Source: Hyphomicrobiales bacterium (GTDB lineage Bacteria; Pseudomonadota; Alphaproteobacteria; Rhizobiales; Rhizobiaceae). Taken from it: a DNA stretch of 64,000 nucleotides. A program made the position numbers and the translations under genes. Below, in pieces: positions 56,756 through 64,000 of the stretch. The stretch covers positions 85,405 through 149,404 of the forward strand of contig UICE01000005.1 of NCBI GenBank assembly GCA_900471815.1. The letters are read 5' to 3'. How positions within the stretch are numbered: position 1 is the stretch's first letter; each line of letters begins with the position of its first letter. The notes beneath the pieces are model-generated. The model was not told the DNA's origin. It searched no databases and was given only the letters and a program-made list of their open reading frames with translations.

Positions 56756-57011
56756 GTCTTCTCTCCGTCGCAAGGTCGGTCTTTGCCGACCGTCTTGTCA
56801 TGATGATTTGAAGTCATCTTATCTTTGATTTTAATGCGCGTGAATCATCTTTCTGCGTCCGGTAGATACTTCCTCCTCGCCCGGATGGCGCCAGCGGCCT
56901 GCCGGAACCGTGGAAGTCTCCGGCCTTGCAGAGCTCTACGGCACATTTGAGCGCCGCCTCTACGACGGCGTCGCCTGATCCATCCCCGACCCCAACACCA
57001 GGAGACATATC

Positions 57012-57893
57012 ATGTATGCGATTACAGGAATTACCGGCAAGGTCGGCGGCGCGCTGGCGAAAGCCCTGATAGGAGCCGGAGAACCGGTCCGTGCGGTGCT
57101 GCGCGATCCTGCCAAGGCGGAAATCTGGCGCAAGCGCGGTTGCGACATCGCCTTTGCCGACATGGGCGACGCGACGCAGCTTGCCGCCGCGTTCAAGGGC
57201 GCCACTGGCGTCTTCATCCTGCCGCCGTCGGAGTTCGATCCGGCGCCTGGCTATCCGGAGGCGGCGAAGCAGAATGAAGTGCTGACGACCGCTCTGCTTG
57301 CTGCCCGCCCGGAAAGGGTCGTCTGCCTCTCCACCATCGGCGCCGATGCAGAAGTGGACAATCTATTAAGCCAGCGGACGATGCTGGAAGAAGCCCTCAG
57401 CGAGCTTGATCTCCCCGTTACCTTCCTGCGACCCGGCTGGTTCATGGAGAATGCGGTCTGGGACGTGGCCTCAGCCCGCGACGAAGGCGTGCTGCACAGC
57501 TTCCTCCAGCCTGCCGACAAGACCTTCGCCATGGTGGCGACGCAAGATATCGGCCAGCTTGCCGCAGAGCTGATCCGCGAGCAATGGATCGGCAAGCGCG
57601 TGGTGGAACTGGAAGGTCCTGCACGGGTCTCGCCCAATGATCTCGCCAATGCCTTCGCGTCGGTGCTCGGGCATCCAGTGCGGGTGGAGATCGTCCCGCG
57701 GGAAAGCTGGGAGGGCCTGTTCCGTGCTCAGGGGTCGCGTAACCCGCAGCCGCGCACGCGTATGCTCGACGGCTTCAACGAAGGCTGGATCGACTTCAAG
57801 GCCGCGGGCGGAAATCGTGCCAGGGGCACGACGTCACTTGAGCAGGTAATCGAAGCACTGGTCCGGCAGGCAACGGCGAGCGAGATCGTCTGA
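57012..57893 (+). CDS. NmrA-family NAD(P)-binding protein
   Basis: A 293-residue atypical short-chain dehydrogenase: nucleotide motif ITGITGKVGGALAKALI, RAVLRDPAKAEIWRKRG, FILPPSEFDPAPGYPEAAKQ, FLRPGWFMENAVWD and VATQDIGQLAAELI. No canonical YxxxK pair is evident, as in NmrA/TMR-type proteins that act as reductases or redox sensors. AGGAGA precedes the ATG. The 250 bp upstream include a 20-codon coding-like tail ending at 56980 (GLAELYGTFERRLYDGVA) that is probably a remnant. 57894-58153 shows nothing else. Confidence 0.88.
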   Translation: MYAITGITGKVGGALAKALIGAGEPVRAVLRDPAKAEIWRKRGCDIAFADMGDATQLAAAFKGATGVFILPPSEFDPAPGYPEAAKQNEVLTTALLAARPERVVCLSTIGADAEVDNLLSQRTMLEEALSELDLPVTFLRPGWFMENAVWDVASARDEGVLHSFLQPADKTFAMVATQDIGQLAAELIREQWIGKRVVELEGPARVSPNDLANAFASVLGHPVRVEIVPRESWEGLFRAQGSRNPQPRTRMLDGFNEGWIDFKAAGGNRARGTTSLEQVIEALVRQATASEIV

Positions 57894-58153
57894 GGGACGA
57901 GCAGAAGGTCGTGTTTGCCAATGGGTTCGGGACAGACATAGAGAGCTGGTAGTGGCCTTGCCACCCAAAGCCTCGGAAGGGGAGATGGTCAAACAAAAGT
58001 ACAATACGGTCGCCGATTGATATCTTTGAGCGCTCATCCGCGAATAGGTTGAGTGATCGGGCGCGTCTGATCCGTGGTACAGATCAAATGAACCGGCTCG
58101 ATGGGTGCACGAGGAGGTCGCCACGTGTGAAACCACGACCTCCTCTATCGTCG

Positions 58154-58462
58154 TTAGATCACCTGCCCGCCCGAGACTTCGATGCGCTGTGCGGTGATCC
58201 AGCGATTATCAGGACCGAGTAAGCTGGCGACCATTGGTCCGATGTTAATCGGGAACACCGACCCGGCCCAGCGCGATCATGCCTGCAAACTGCCTGTTAA
58301 GGTCGGGCATGTCGCGCACGGCACCGCCGAGGAAGTCCGTTTCAATAGCGCCAGGCGCTACCGTATTGGCGGTGATACCACGAGCGGCCAGTTCCTTGGC
58401 CATGTAGACAGTGAGGATTTCGACTGCGCCCTTCGCGGCAGAGCATGCCGAGAAGCCAGGTG
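58154..58462 (-). pseudogene. Short-chain dehydrogenase C-terminal fragment, frameshifted
   Basis: Reads FSACSAAKGAVEILTVYMAK (Lys of the active site; the Tyr position of the YxxxK motif holds Cys), ELAARGITANTVAPGAIETD, FAGMIALGRVGVP. Then one extra base near 58245 shifts the frame to IGPMVASLLGPDNRWITAQR, IEVSGGQVI and a stop at 58154. The N-terminal nucleotide-binding half is missing; the sequence is fused at about 58460 to a transporter fragment. Confidence 0.75.
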
Positions 58463-58682
58463 CGGAGAAGGGTTGCGACAGCGCCGCAATGGCCAGCGGA
58501 AGAAGGTCGGAGATCAGCGCGACAATTCCGGTTGGCATCTTTTGCTCGATGGCAAGCGCGAAGCCTCCCAGATAGAGGAATACCGCCATGATGCCGAACA
58601 CCGCCTGATCTCTGACGGCACGCATAGATATTCTCGGTCCGATGGCAAACGCGAATGGCAGGAGGATCAGACCCGAAGATCG
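58456..58682 (-). pseudogene. EamA/DMT transporter fragment
   Basis: About 70 residues (SSGLILLPFAFAIG, AVRDQAVFGIMAVFLYLGGF, PTGIVALISDLLPLAIAALS) match the N-terminal EamA repeat of drug/metabolite transporters. It is fused at both ends to unrelated fragments (resolvase upstream, dehydrogenase downstream), so it cannot work. Confidence 0.65.
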
Positions 58683-59022
58683 CAAAGATCAGCCGCCCAT
58701 TGGCCGTTGTCGTGTCGATCGAAGCGCCCTCACCGGCAAGAAACTTCAGGCCGATGTTTCGGTTGGTGAGATCGCCAACCAGGTTGACCAGATGGCGAAG
58801 ATCACGGCCAAGACGGTCAAGCTTCCAGACTGTGAGCGTGTCACCTGGGCGCAACGCTTTGAGACATGCTTCCAGACCTGGTCGATCATCGCGGCGCTCG
58901 GAAGCTGCATCCTCATAGATGTGAGCGGGAACGCCAGCTTTGATCAGCGCATCGTACTGCAGGTCATGAACCTGACTGTCATCCGCTTTCGAGACCCGTG
59001 CATAGCCAATAAGCATTGTCAT
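58683..59022 (-). pseudogene. Truncated Tn3-type serine resolvase
   Basis: The N-terminal 113 residues of a resolvase: LIGYARVSKADDSQVHDLQY (catalytic Ser in YARVS), DRPGLEACLKALRPGDTLTV, WKLDRLGRDLRHLVNLV, and GRLIFAIFG, after which the sequence switches to the transporter fragment. The DNA-binding HTH is gone. The upstream 59023-59323 is non-coding and includes an imperfect hairpin (TTCGCTTGGC / GCCAAAGCGAA near 59048-59073), possibly its old res site. Confidence 0.82.
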
Positions 59023-59323
59023 TTATACGTCCGTCTATGTGACAACGTTCGCTTGGCACCGCCAAAGCGAATAGAGTGTCATTTATCCCGTCCTGTAATG
59101 TAAGTACCATAAAAGGTGTATCCGATCATTTTATGGACACAAGGCGAACTCCAGTCCCTGTGTACACTCTGACAAATGCCGAGCCACGACTTTCACCCTG
59201 CCTGCGTATGACAATGCCTTGACCTACAGGGGAATAATCCATTGATCAGTATGAAGAATTCCTGCTGTGCCAACGCTTCATGAGAACCGCCGCCGACACT
59301 TTCGTAGTGCAGTCCTTAACTAA

Positions 59324-59365
59324 AAAAACGATCGTTTTTACCTTGGAACTGCAAAATTGCAGTTC
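59324..59365. repeat. Two adjacent palindromes within short direct repeats
   Basis: AAAAACGATCGTTTTT (59324-59339) and GAACTGCAA-AA-TTGCAGTTC (59346-59365). They are bracketed by related 15-bp direct repeats, CAGTCCTTAACTAAA (59310-59324) and CAGTTCTTAAGTAAA (59360-59374), and an inverted TTTACTTAA lies near 59446. This is a protein-binding-site-like arrangement; the role is unknown. Confidence 0.45.
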
Positions 59366-59573
59366 TTAAGTAAAAGCTACAGCCACACCCCGCTTACAGT
59401 TTGAAATTGCATAGACGAGCGTTTCGTGGACGGTCGTGCATTGTTTTTACTTAATATTTATCGTTATCCCGCATCTAAACCCTGCTTCGCTTCAACTCGT
59501 CTGACTATAAAATGAAGAATTCCCAGTCTGCCGTGGATAACTCCCTCTACCAGTCCTGCAACCGAAGGACTAT

Positions 59574-59701
59574 GCGTCTCTGTGGTCGTCCAAATACCCG
59601 TTTTCCTTGTATTTCGGGCGTTCTGTCGGTCGCAGAGACGCTCATTTTCCTATTATCGGCATTTTCAAACGACCGTTTTCTGATAACTTCCGATATTCTA
59701 C
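59574..59701. promoter_or_regulatory. Probable res site of the adjacent recombinase (repeat R core, inverted)
   Basis: Directly upstream of the recombinase start (59731). A nested inverted repeat GCGTCTCTG (59574-59582) / CAGAGACGC (59633-59641) encloses AAATAC / GTATTT. The following block TATCGGCATTTTCAAA (about 59656-59671) with CGTTTTCT and AACTTCC is the reverse complement of the core of repeats R1-R3. Position and multiple dyads fit a resolvase recombination site. Confidence 0.55.
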
Positions 59702-59730
59702 AAGCGTGCTTTTCTGCCTAGAATCCTGGT

Positions 59731-60642
59731 ATGAAACTCCAATCCAAGCCACGACTGATTGGATATGCCCGCGTTTCCACGGAAGATCAGTTGAGCGATC
59801 CTCAGCTGATTGAATTGCAGGCAGTTGGTTGTCACAAGGTTTTCGAAGAGCGGGGTTCTGGTGCGTCCCGCGCGCGGCCAGTTTTGGCAAAGCTGTTACG
59901 GGAGATCAATGCAGGAGAAGTCCTGGTAGTGGTTAGCCTGGACCGCTTGGCGCGTTCTGTCAGTCATCTGCTGCAGGTCATCGAAAAATTTGAGGACAAG
60001 GGCGCACATTTCCGCTCGTTGAACGATCCGATCGATACCTCGACACCACAGGGTATGTTCTCGCTGCAGGTATTGGGTGCCGTTGCACAGTTAGAAAGGG
60101 CCTTGATTTCGGAGCGCACCAAAGCGGGTATCAAAGCTGCCAAAGGCCGCGGCAAACTTCCCGGCAATCCAGGTCTCCGCGCGCGGACACCCGAGGCCAT
60201 TGCCAAAACATCAGGCGCAAGAAAACGCGATCATCTCGCTGATCTGACCGCAATGATGTCTTCCTGGTTGCCAATCGTCCAGCGCATGTGTCCAGACCAC
60301 CTATGGGAAGACGTGACGCGAAGCCTCAATCGTGAAAGCAGGCAGAAATGGTCTGTCGATCAACTGCGGCGTTCTGTAAACCGCCTCGTGCACGAAGGTT
60401 TGGCTGATCCGGGATTGGTCAGTGCTGCTCATCGTCGCTTGCCGGAGGACCGGCTGATGGCTCTGATCACCGGCATTGCCAACGCGAACCCGAACCTCAC
60501 CTTGCGTGACATTGCCGCCCAGCTTGAAGCTATGTACGAGCGCACACCGCGGGGATCGGCAACCTGGACAGCCTCGCCGGTCAAGCACCTGCTCGATCGG
60601 GCAAAGAAGCTAGGCCTGGTCTCGGCTTCTTTAAGCGATTGA
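59731..60642 (+). CDS. Serine recombinase (resolvase/invertase family)
   Basis: A 303-residue serine recombinase. Residues 1-145 are the catalytic domain: RLIGYARVSTEDQLSDPQLI (nucleophile Ser), FEERGSGASRARPVLAKLLR, VVVSLDRLARSVSHLLQVIE, GAVAQLERALISERTKAGIK. It then has a long C-terminal region of about 155 residues (RSVNRLVHEGLADPGLV, LTLRDIAAQLEAMYERTPRG, VKHLLDRAKKLGLVS), longer than classical Tn3 resolvases (about 185 aa) and containing an HTH-like end. It appears intact. Its end overlaps that of the VapC gene by 12 bp in convergent orientation. It could serve plasmid multimer resolution or a transposon. Confidence 0.9.
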   Translation: MKLQSKPRLIGYARVSTEDQLSDPQLIELQAVGCHKVFEERGSGASRARPVLAKLLREINAGEVLVVVSLDRLARSVSHLLQVIEKFEDKGAHFRSLNDPIDTSTPQGMFSLQVLGAVAQLERALISERTKAGIKAAKGRGKLPGNPGLRARTPEAIAKTSGARKRDHLADLTAMMSSWLPIVQRMCPDHLWEDVTRSLNRESRQKWSVDQLRRSVNRLVHEGLADPGLVSAAHRRLPEDRLMALITGIANANPNLTLRDIAAQLEAMYERTPRGSATWTASPVKHLLDRAKKLGLVSASLSD

Positions 60643-61044
60643 GGTGTTTGGTGTAATTAGTGCCAGGGTTGGAAAATAAGTCCGGTATCGGCTGATATCG
60701 CGCGTTAATAGCGTAAATCCACTTACGGCGGCTTGAGCCCCAATAAAGAAATCGGGAAGAACGCCGGTTCGCGAACCTCCGAACTTGCGATACCGTATAA
60801 ATGCTTTTCCGGCCAAATAGAGTGCAGCTCGGGGCATTGGCTGAATTTCAAGGCCTGCGGCATCAATAAATGCGTCAAGTTCCTCGATAGCCTTATACCG
60901 CACAGCTAGCTCGGCGTAGACGATATCGTTAATCAGTAGCGGGCCGCGCAACGAAGCGGTTTCCAATTGTGCAATCGACCAATCCGCCCAATTTGGGTCA
61001 TCTGTAACAAGATCAAGAAGCACATTCGTATCGATAAGTGTCAT
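60631..61044 (-). CDS. vapC: PIN-domain toxin (VapC-like)
   Basis: A 137-residue PIN-domain RNase. Acidic metal ligands are visible: Asp5 in TLIDTNVLLD, Glu in DIVYAELAVRY, Asp in GVLPDFFIGAQA and Asp in LLTRDISRYRTYF. Toxins of this type cut RNA until bound by their antitoxin. The start overlaps the antitoxin stop (ATGA, 4 nt), a standard operon. Location beside a resolvase and parS-like sites fits plasmid maintenance. Confidence 0.92.
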   Translation of the reverse strand: MTLIDTNVLLDLVTDDPNWADWSIAQLETASLRGPLLINDIVYAELAVRYKAIEELDAFIDAAGLEIQPMPRAALYLAGKAFIRYRKFGGSRTGVLPDFFIGAQAAVSGFTLLTRDISRYRTYFPTLALITPNTSIA

Positions 61045-61274
61045 TCTTCACCGCGCGTGAGCGCCATGATCGCGTCCGTATTAAGCCCCTCACCGGCATG
61101 ACCACGCAGATTGTTAAATCGGCTTGTCGGCTGATGTCTGTCAGCGCGAGTAATCACAACGCTTCCGTCGCTCGCTCTATGAAAATCGACTTTGCTACCA
61201 GGTACGATACCAAGAAAATCACGCACCGGCTTAGGAATGGTCACCTGGCCCTTTGTCGTCACGGTAGTTGTCAT
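61041..61274 (-). CDS. AbrB/MazE-type antitoxin
   Basis: A 77-residue antitoxin with a swapped-hairpin AbrB DNA-binding domain: TTTVTTKGQVTIPKPVRDFL, then GIVPGSKVDFHRASDGSVVI; the C-terminal SRFNNLRGHAGEGLNTDAIM should wrap the toxin. GAGG precedes the ATG at 61274; the longer frame upstream crosses the recombinase-like remnant and is not used. The complex normally represses its own promoter. Confidence 0.92.
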   Translation of the reverse strand: MTTTVTTKGQVTIPKPVRDFLGIVPGSKVDFHRASDGSVVITRADRHQPTSRFNNLRGHAGEGLNTDAIMALTRGEE

Positions 61275-61369
61275 TTCTGCCTCGGTAATGATTGTTTTGC
61301 AGAAAGTAATACCTTTACGGCAAGGTTTCAAGTATTCGCCGTCCTGCTTCAACAGAAGACCCATTGCCA

Positions 61370-61691
61370 ATGCCAATCGTGCAGCGCCTACGTTCAGCCA
61401 TCCATGGGAAGACGTGGCCCGCAATCTCAGCCGGGAAGGCGGGCAGAAATGGTTCGTCGATCGACTGCGCGTTCTGTAAATCGTCTTGTGCGTGAAGGTT
61501 TGGCCGACTCGGATTGGACCCGCCCTGCCCGTCGCCGCTTGCCCGGCGGACGTCCTTGGTCACCGGCATCGCCAATCCAAATCCGGACCTCACCTTGCGT
61601 GACATCTCAGCCCAGCTTGAAGCGATATACGAACGCACCGCGAGGATCGGCAACCTGGTCGGCTCCTTCGGTCAAGCACCTACTCGATTGA
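61370..61691 (+). pseudogene. Second, decayed copy of the serine-recombinase C-terminus
   Basis: This stretch is homologous to 60268-60600 at roughly 75-80% by eye (CCATGGGAAGACGTG, GGCAGAAATGGTTCGTCGAT, ACCTCACCTTGCGTGACAT, CAGCCCAGCTTGAAGCGATA). Reading it needs several frame changes, and the catalytic domain is absent. With the intact gene it brackets the VapC/AbrB pair. Confidence 0.78.
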
Positions 61692-61798
61692 ACTAGAAGC
61701 TTGGCCCTACTACACAATAGTTTTGCCATTTGTTGATATCACTTCCAGGAAGCGCTTGTTCGTGTGAAACATTTTGGCTCGAACGGAGTTCGAGAATC

Positions 61799-62045
61799 AT
61801 GGTTGACATCTTTTGGCAGAAGATTGGAGTGGGAGCGCAAGAGCCGTCGCATGAATTTACAGCGATTGCGCCCAACGGCATTGATATCGGTCGTATCTAT
61901 CGCATCGAAGGAGGCCCGTTCAACGGGCGCTGCGCTGGCGCTTCCTGCTTGGCCATTAGCAATTTCGCCAAGGTATAATGAGCGGTCACCAGGCGTCAAA
62001 GCAACGAGCCACAAAGATGGTGCGAAAGACCCACCAGCTCTACCT
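61799..62045 (+). pseudogene. Remnant of a small conserved hypothetical protein
   Basis: One frame reads MVDIFWQKIGVGAQEPSHEF, then IDIGRIYRIEGGPFNGR; another continues YNERSPGVKATSHKDGAK. The GRIY...GGP...GR layout recalls small rhizobial proteins of unknown function. The frame is broken near 61975, and the fragment is short. Confidence 0.35.
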
Positions 62046-62141
62046 TGAAACACCGGGCAGCGGCGGCGAAAGTCGAATACCCCTCAAAATACGCTCAGAT
62101 TAAGAACTGGCTATTTGCAGCCCGGTCCGCCGTGAGTTGGG

Positions 62142-62325
62142 TTATGCCACATTGTAGACGACGGCGTTATCCTGCAATTCGCGCAGACCCTTGTAGGAGG
62201 CATGCCTGAGGTTGCCAGCATGGGTCCAGGCGCAAATTCAATTTCCGCAATCAGCGTTGGCGAGACGAATGGCACACCCTTTTCCTGGATCGGAACCGGT
62301 GGCTTGGTGGTTTTTAGCTACTCCA
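62142..62325 (-). pseudogene. ligD: C-terminal fragment of an ATP-dependent DNA ligase D
   Basis: Reads PVPIQEKGVPFVSPTLIAEI, EF, then after a one-base deletion AWTHAGNLRHASYKGLRELQ, DNAVVYNVA and a stop at 62142. The PTLIAEIEFRAWT...LRHASYKGLRE block is the end of the OB domain of LigD-type ligases used in bacterial non-homologous end joining. Ku and the remainder of ligD are absent, so this is a relic. Confidence 0.7.
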
Positions 62326-62996
62326 GTTCCTTGGGCCGTTGCCGTGCGTTAGTTTAACCCGGTGCCCCTACTCCTCCCAACGTAAACGAGATCATGACCA
62401 AGCCAGACAGGGCTCGACACGCTCCGGCATGGGATCAAGCGCCAGTTGCGGCTGTGCCGGATCACGAAGCTTGCGCGGCTTGCTCTGCAAAGGACTCTCT
62501 GTTTCACGGAGTAGCAGTCGAGAGGATTGACGAGCAGTTGTTGCTATAGGGGCATTTGACGCAGAGACTGGTTAAAGAGTCGAGTCTGCGAGTATTTTGC
62601 CCGGTGCCGTCTGCAGATGCGCTCCGGTCGAACGAAGTGCCGCCACCCGCATTGATCCGGCAGAGAACTCTTTTGCCCTCGCCGGTCAATGCGCAGATAT
62701 CCGCCGTCCGACTTGATGGATTTGCGCTGAGTATCGGGGCAGTGGTTATCGTATTGGTGATCGAGCTCATGCACTCGCAATCCGTTGGGTGGAGCGAACA
62801 CAAATGCCGACTCGCTATACACAATTCTGCGACGGTAAGGGCACGTCGTTAAATGCGGCACGCCATGTGGTTGCGGAAGCCATCTCACTTTCAACTTTTG
62901 TCTGCTGACAAATTGCGCAATTATTCTGTAAAATCATAATTAATGACTTCGTCGTGAAGCTGGCTCCTTTTTTGAATTAATCTGGTGCTAACTTAA
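62326..62996. other. Non-coding stretch, nothing recognised
   Basis: Short frames on both strands conflict and carry no family motif. It becomes A/T-rich after 62900 (near 62930-63000), in line with approach to a regulatory or origin region. Confidence 0.45.
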
Positions 62997-63012
62997 ATTC
63001 TCAGCTGAGAAC
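62997..63012. promoter_or_regulatory. parS-like partition site (one mismatch)
   Basis: ATTCTCAGCTGAGAAC differs by one base (first G to A) from GTTCTCAGCTGAGAAC at 63802. The RepB-binding parS consensus of repABC replicons is a 16-bp palindrome of the form GTTNNCNGCNGNNAAC. A shorter relative, GTTCTCAGAGAAC, lies at 63214-63226. Confidence 0.6.
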
Positions 63013-63623
63013 TTTTCCTGCTCCATATATCGCCCGCCCCGCATTCGTCGCCGAGCATCGGCGCTCGGGTTCTGTTCCGGCGGCATTTTACAACTACAGC
63101 GCCCCAGGTCTGGATCCGTGATTTCGAGATATCACAGGTTTGCAGTGTGCGAGCCTATGAAGACTGTCTGATGGCAAAGCGAGCTGTTCATCCAGCACAA
63201 TAATAAATGTAACGTTCTCAGAGAACTGCAGCTTATAATGGTGTCGCTACGATGATCGCGATGATGCGGATTTTAAGCTCTATTGCTATCGGCTGGTTCA
63301 CCGCGCTCCGCCCGCGACTTCAATCAGGCAGGGGCACGCTCCTTCCAGTGCGGAACTGATCGCAACTTTCATCCAGTCGACATGCTCTCCCTGACTTTGT
63401 CTACTTCTGGCGGATGAAACAAGTCTCAACAGTCGAGCTCTTCGCACGTCAAATGCATCGCTGCAGACTGCCACCTACATCCGTGGAGACAGAAAAGACA
63501 GCTAACATGTCTGAAGTCACGATCGGGAAAGATATGCCCCTACATTTTTTAAAGCACAAACACGACACGGCAATCGACTGCCCTGAGGGTCATTTAGGGG
63601 CGGGCATGGAGCGACTCGGTTTC

Positions 63624-63657
63624 CAGCTAAGAGTTGGCTTCCGCCAACTCTTAGCTG
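63624..63657. other. Perfect 15-bp hairpin
   Basis: CAGCTAAGAGTTGGC, loop TTCC, then GCCAACTCTTAGCTG. It lies between the two parS-like sites in non-coding sequence. No T-tract follows, so it is not a classical terminator. It could be a single-strand initiation or recombination structure. Confidence 0.55.
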
Positions 63658-63801
63658 ACCGGTACAGTCATGCCGACGAAGGCACCGAGACAGTCGACGC
63701 GGGAGGTTGCGTTGAAACCGAGCGCGTACGACCGCCAAGCTGCACCAGCGGTGACCGAAGTCTAAACCGAGTTTCTGGGGGGGGGGCAGGAGAGATCAAG
63801 A

Positions 63802-63817
63802 GTTCTCAGCTGAGAAC
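63802..63817. promoter_or_regulatory. parS-like partition site (perfect palindrome)
   Basis: GTTCTCAGCTGAGAAC fits every fixed position of the repABC parS consensus GTTNNCNGCNGNNAAC. The symmetry extends to 18 bp (A...T) and more weakly to flanking GAGATC / GATCTC. Nothing coding is seen between here and the right edge, so a repABC operon could begin just outside the window. Confidence 0.68.
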
Positions 63818-64000
63818 TTTTTGAGCGATCTCACGGCTGCTCAGTGCTTACAGCATAAACAATTGATTTCGCAGCTTACGAGCCTTCCATAGGCTCAGGC
63901 AATCACATATCTTTGGTCAGGCCCGCTCGTTTCACACGCCGATCTAGCGGAAACCAACTTGCTTTTAGCTATTGTTATACGGCGTTGCTGATTGTTTATC

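Noticed and set aside
58245-58685. 146-codon minus-strand frame as one gene
   Set aside because: It is a chimera of a transporter fragment and a dehydrogenase tail ending at a frameshift, not a real protein.
63414-63824. 136-codon plus-strand frame near the right end
   Set aside because: Covers the hairpin, the G10 run and a parS-like site and has no domain signature, so non-coding is more likely.

Overview
The window looks like an accessory region of a secondary replicon from an alphaproteobacterium of the order Hyphomicrobiales (Rhizobiaceae or Brucellaceae type). This is inferred from gene families and codon style, not from a database match. Two near-identical palindromes at 62997-63012 and 63802-63817 fit the 16-bp partition site (parS) consensus of repABC plasmids. 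A resolvase, a VapC/AbrB toxin-antitoxin pair and several recombinase remnants lie just before them. The right end therefore probably approaches a repABC replication/partition locus outside the window. No rRNA, tRNA or CRISPR array was seen.

Layout. 0-6 kb: a Tat-exported hydrolase cut by the left edge, a Dps ferritin-like protein, and a signalling/redox operon (PAS histidine kinase, FixJ-like regulator, stand-alone receiver, UBP-type zinc finger, and a cNMP-binding thioredoxin-reductase-like flavoprotein). 6-11 kb: a flavin monooxygenase, an MFS transporter broken by one frameshift, and a YdeP-type molybdopterin oxidoreductase. 11.4-12.2 kb: an endonuclease/exonuclease/phosphatase-fold enzyme. 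12.8-17.3 kb: an HTH regulator divergent from a Tat-exported peptide-type binding protein and a CocE/S15 hydrolase. 18.3-32.3 kb: a truncated integrase followed by an organosulfur supercluster. This holds ssu-type uptake genes, an SsuD-like monooxygenase, a YdhS-like flavoprotein, a frameshifted SfnB-like dehydrogenase, a complete LIV-type ABC transporter, SfnG and an FMN reductase. 33.3-39.6 kb: an M20 amidohydrolase with a polar amino-acid-type ABC transporter and a decarboxylase/SBP-fold protein, divergent from a MocR regulator with a visible operator. 40.1-44.7 kb: a decayed, defence-like module (STAND-like NTPase piece, small membrane protein, PD-(D/E)XK nuclease, HEPN-like pseudogene). 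45.2-54.2 kb: a putative aromatic/quinone-detoxification region (MFS exporter, DoxX, amidohydrolase, XapX, isochorismatase-fold hydrolase, VOC dioxygenase, two LysR regulators) whose promoter regions share an ATTGCAATATT motif. 54.2-58.2 kb: gene debris, a LysR regulator and an NmrA-type reductase. 58.2-64 kb: recombinases, toxin-antitoxin genes, gene fragments and a long non-coding stretch with parS-like sites.

The most unusual pattern is structural. Two unrelated non-coding repeat families, here called R and B, alternate along the window in the same orientation: R1 10.95, B1 12.5, R2 17.8, B2 33.1, R3 39.6 and B3 44.75 kb. Each R-to-B interval encloses a self-contained accessory cargo: the EEP enzyme, the organosulfur cluster, or the defence-like module. 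A fourth, inverted R-like copy sits immediately upstream of the intact serine recombinase at 59731, where a res site is expected. This suggests cargo units delimited by R and B, possibly assembled by that recombinase or a relative. It is an inference that needs comparative testing.
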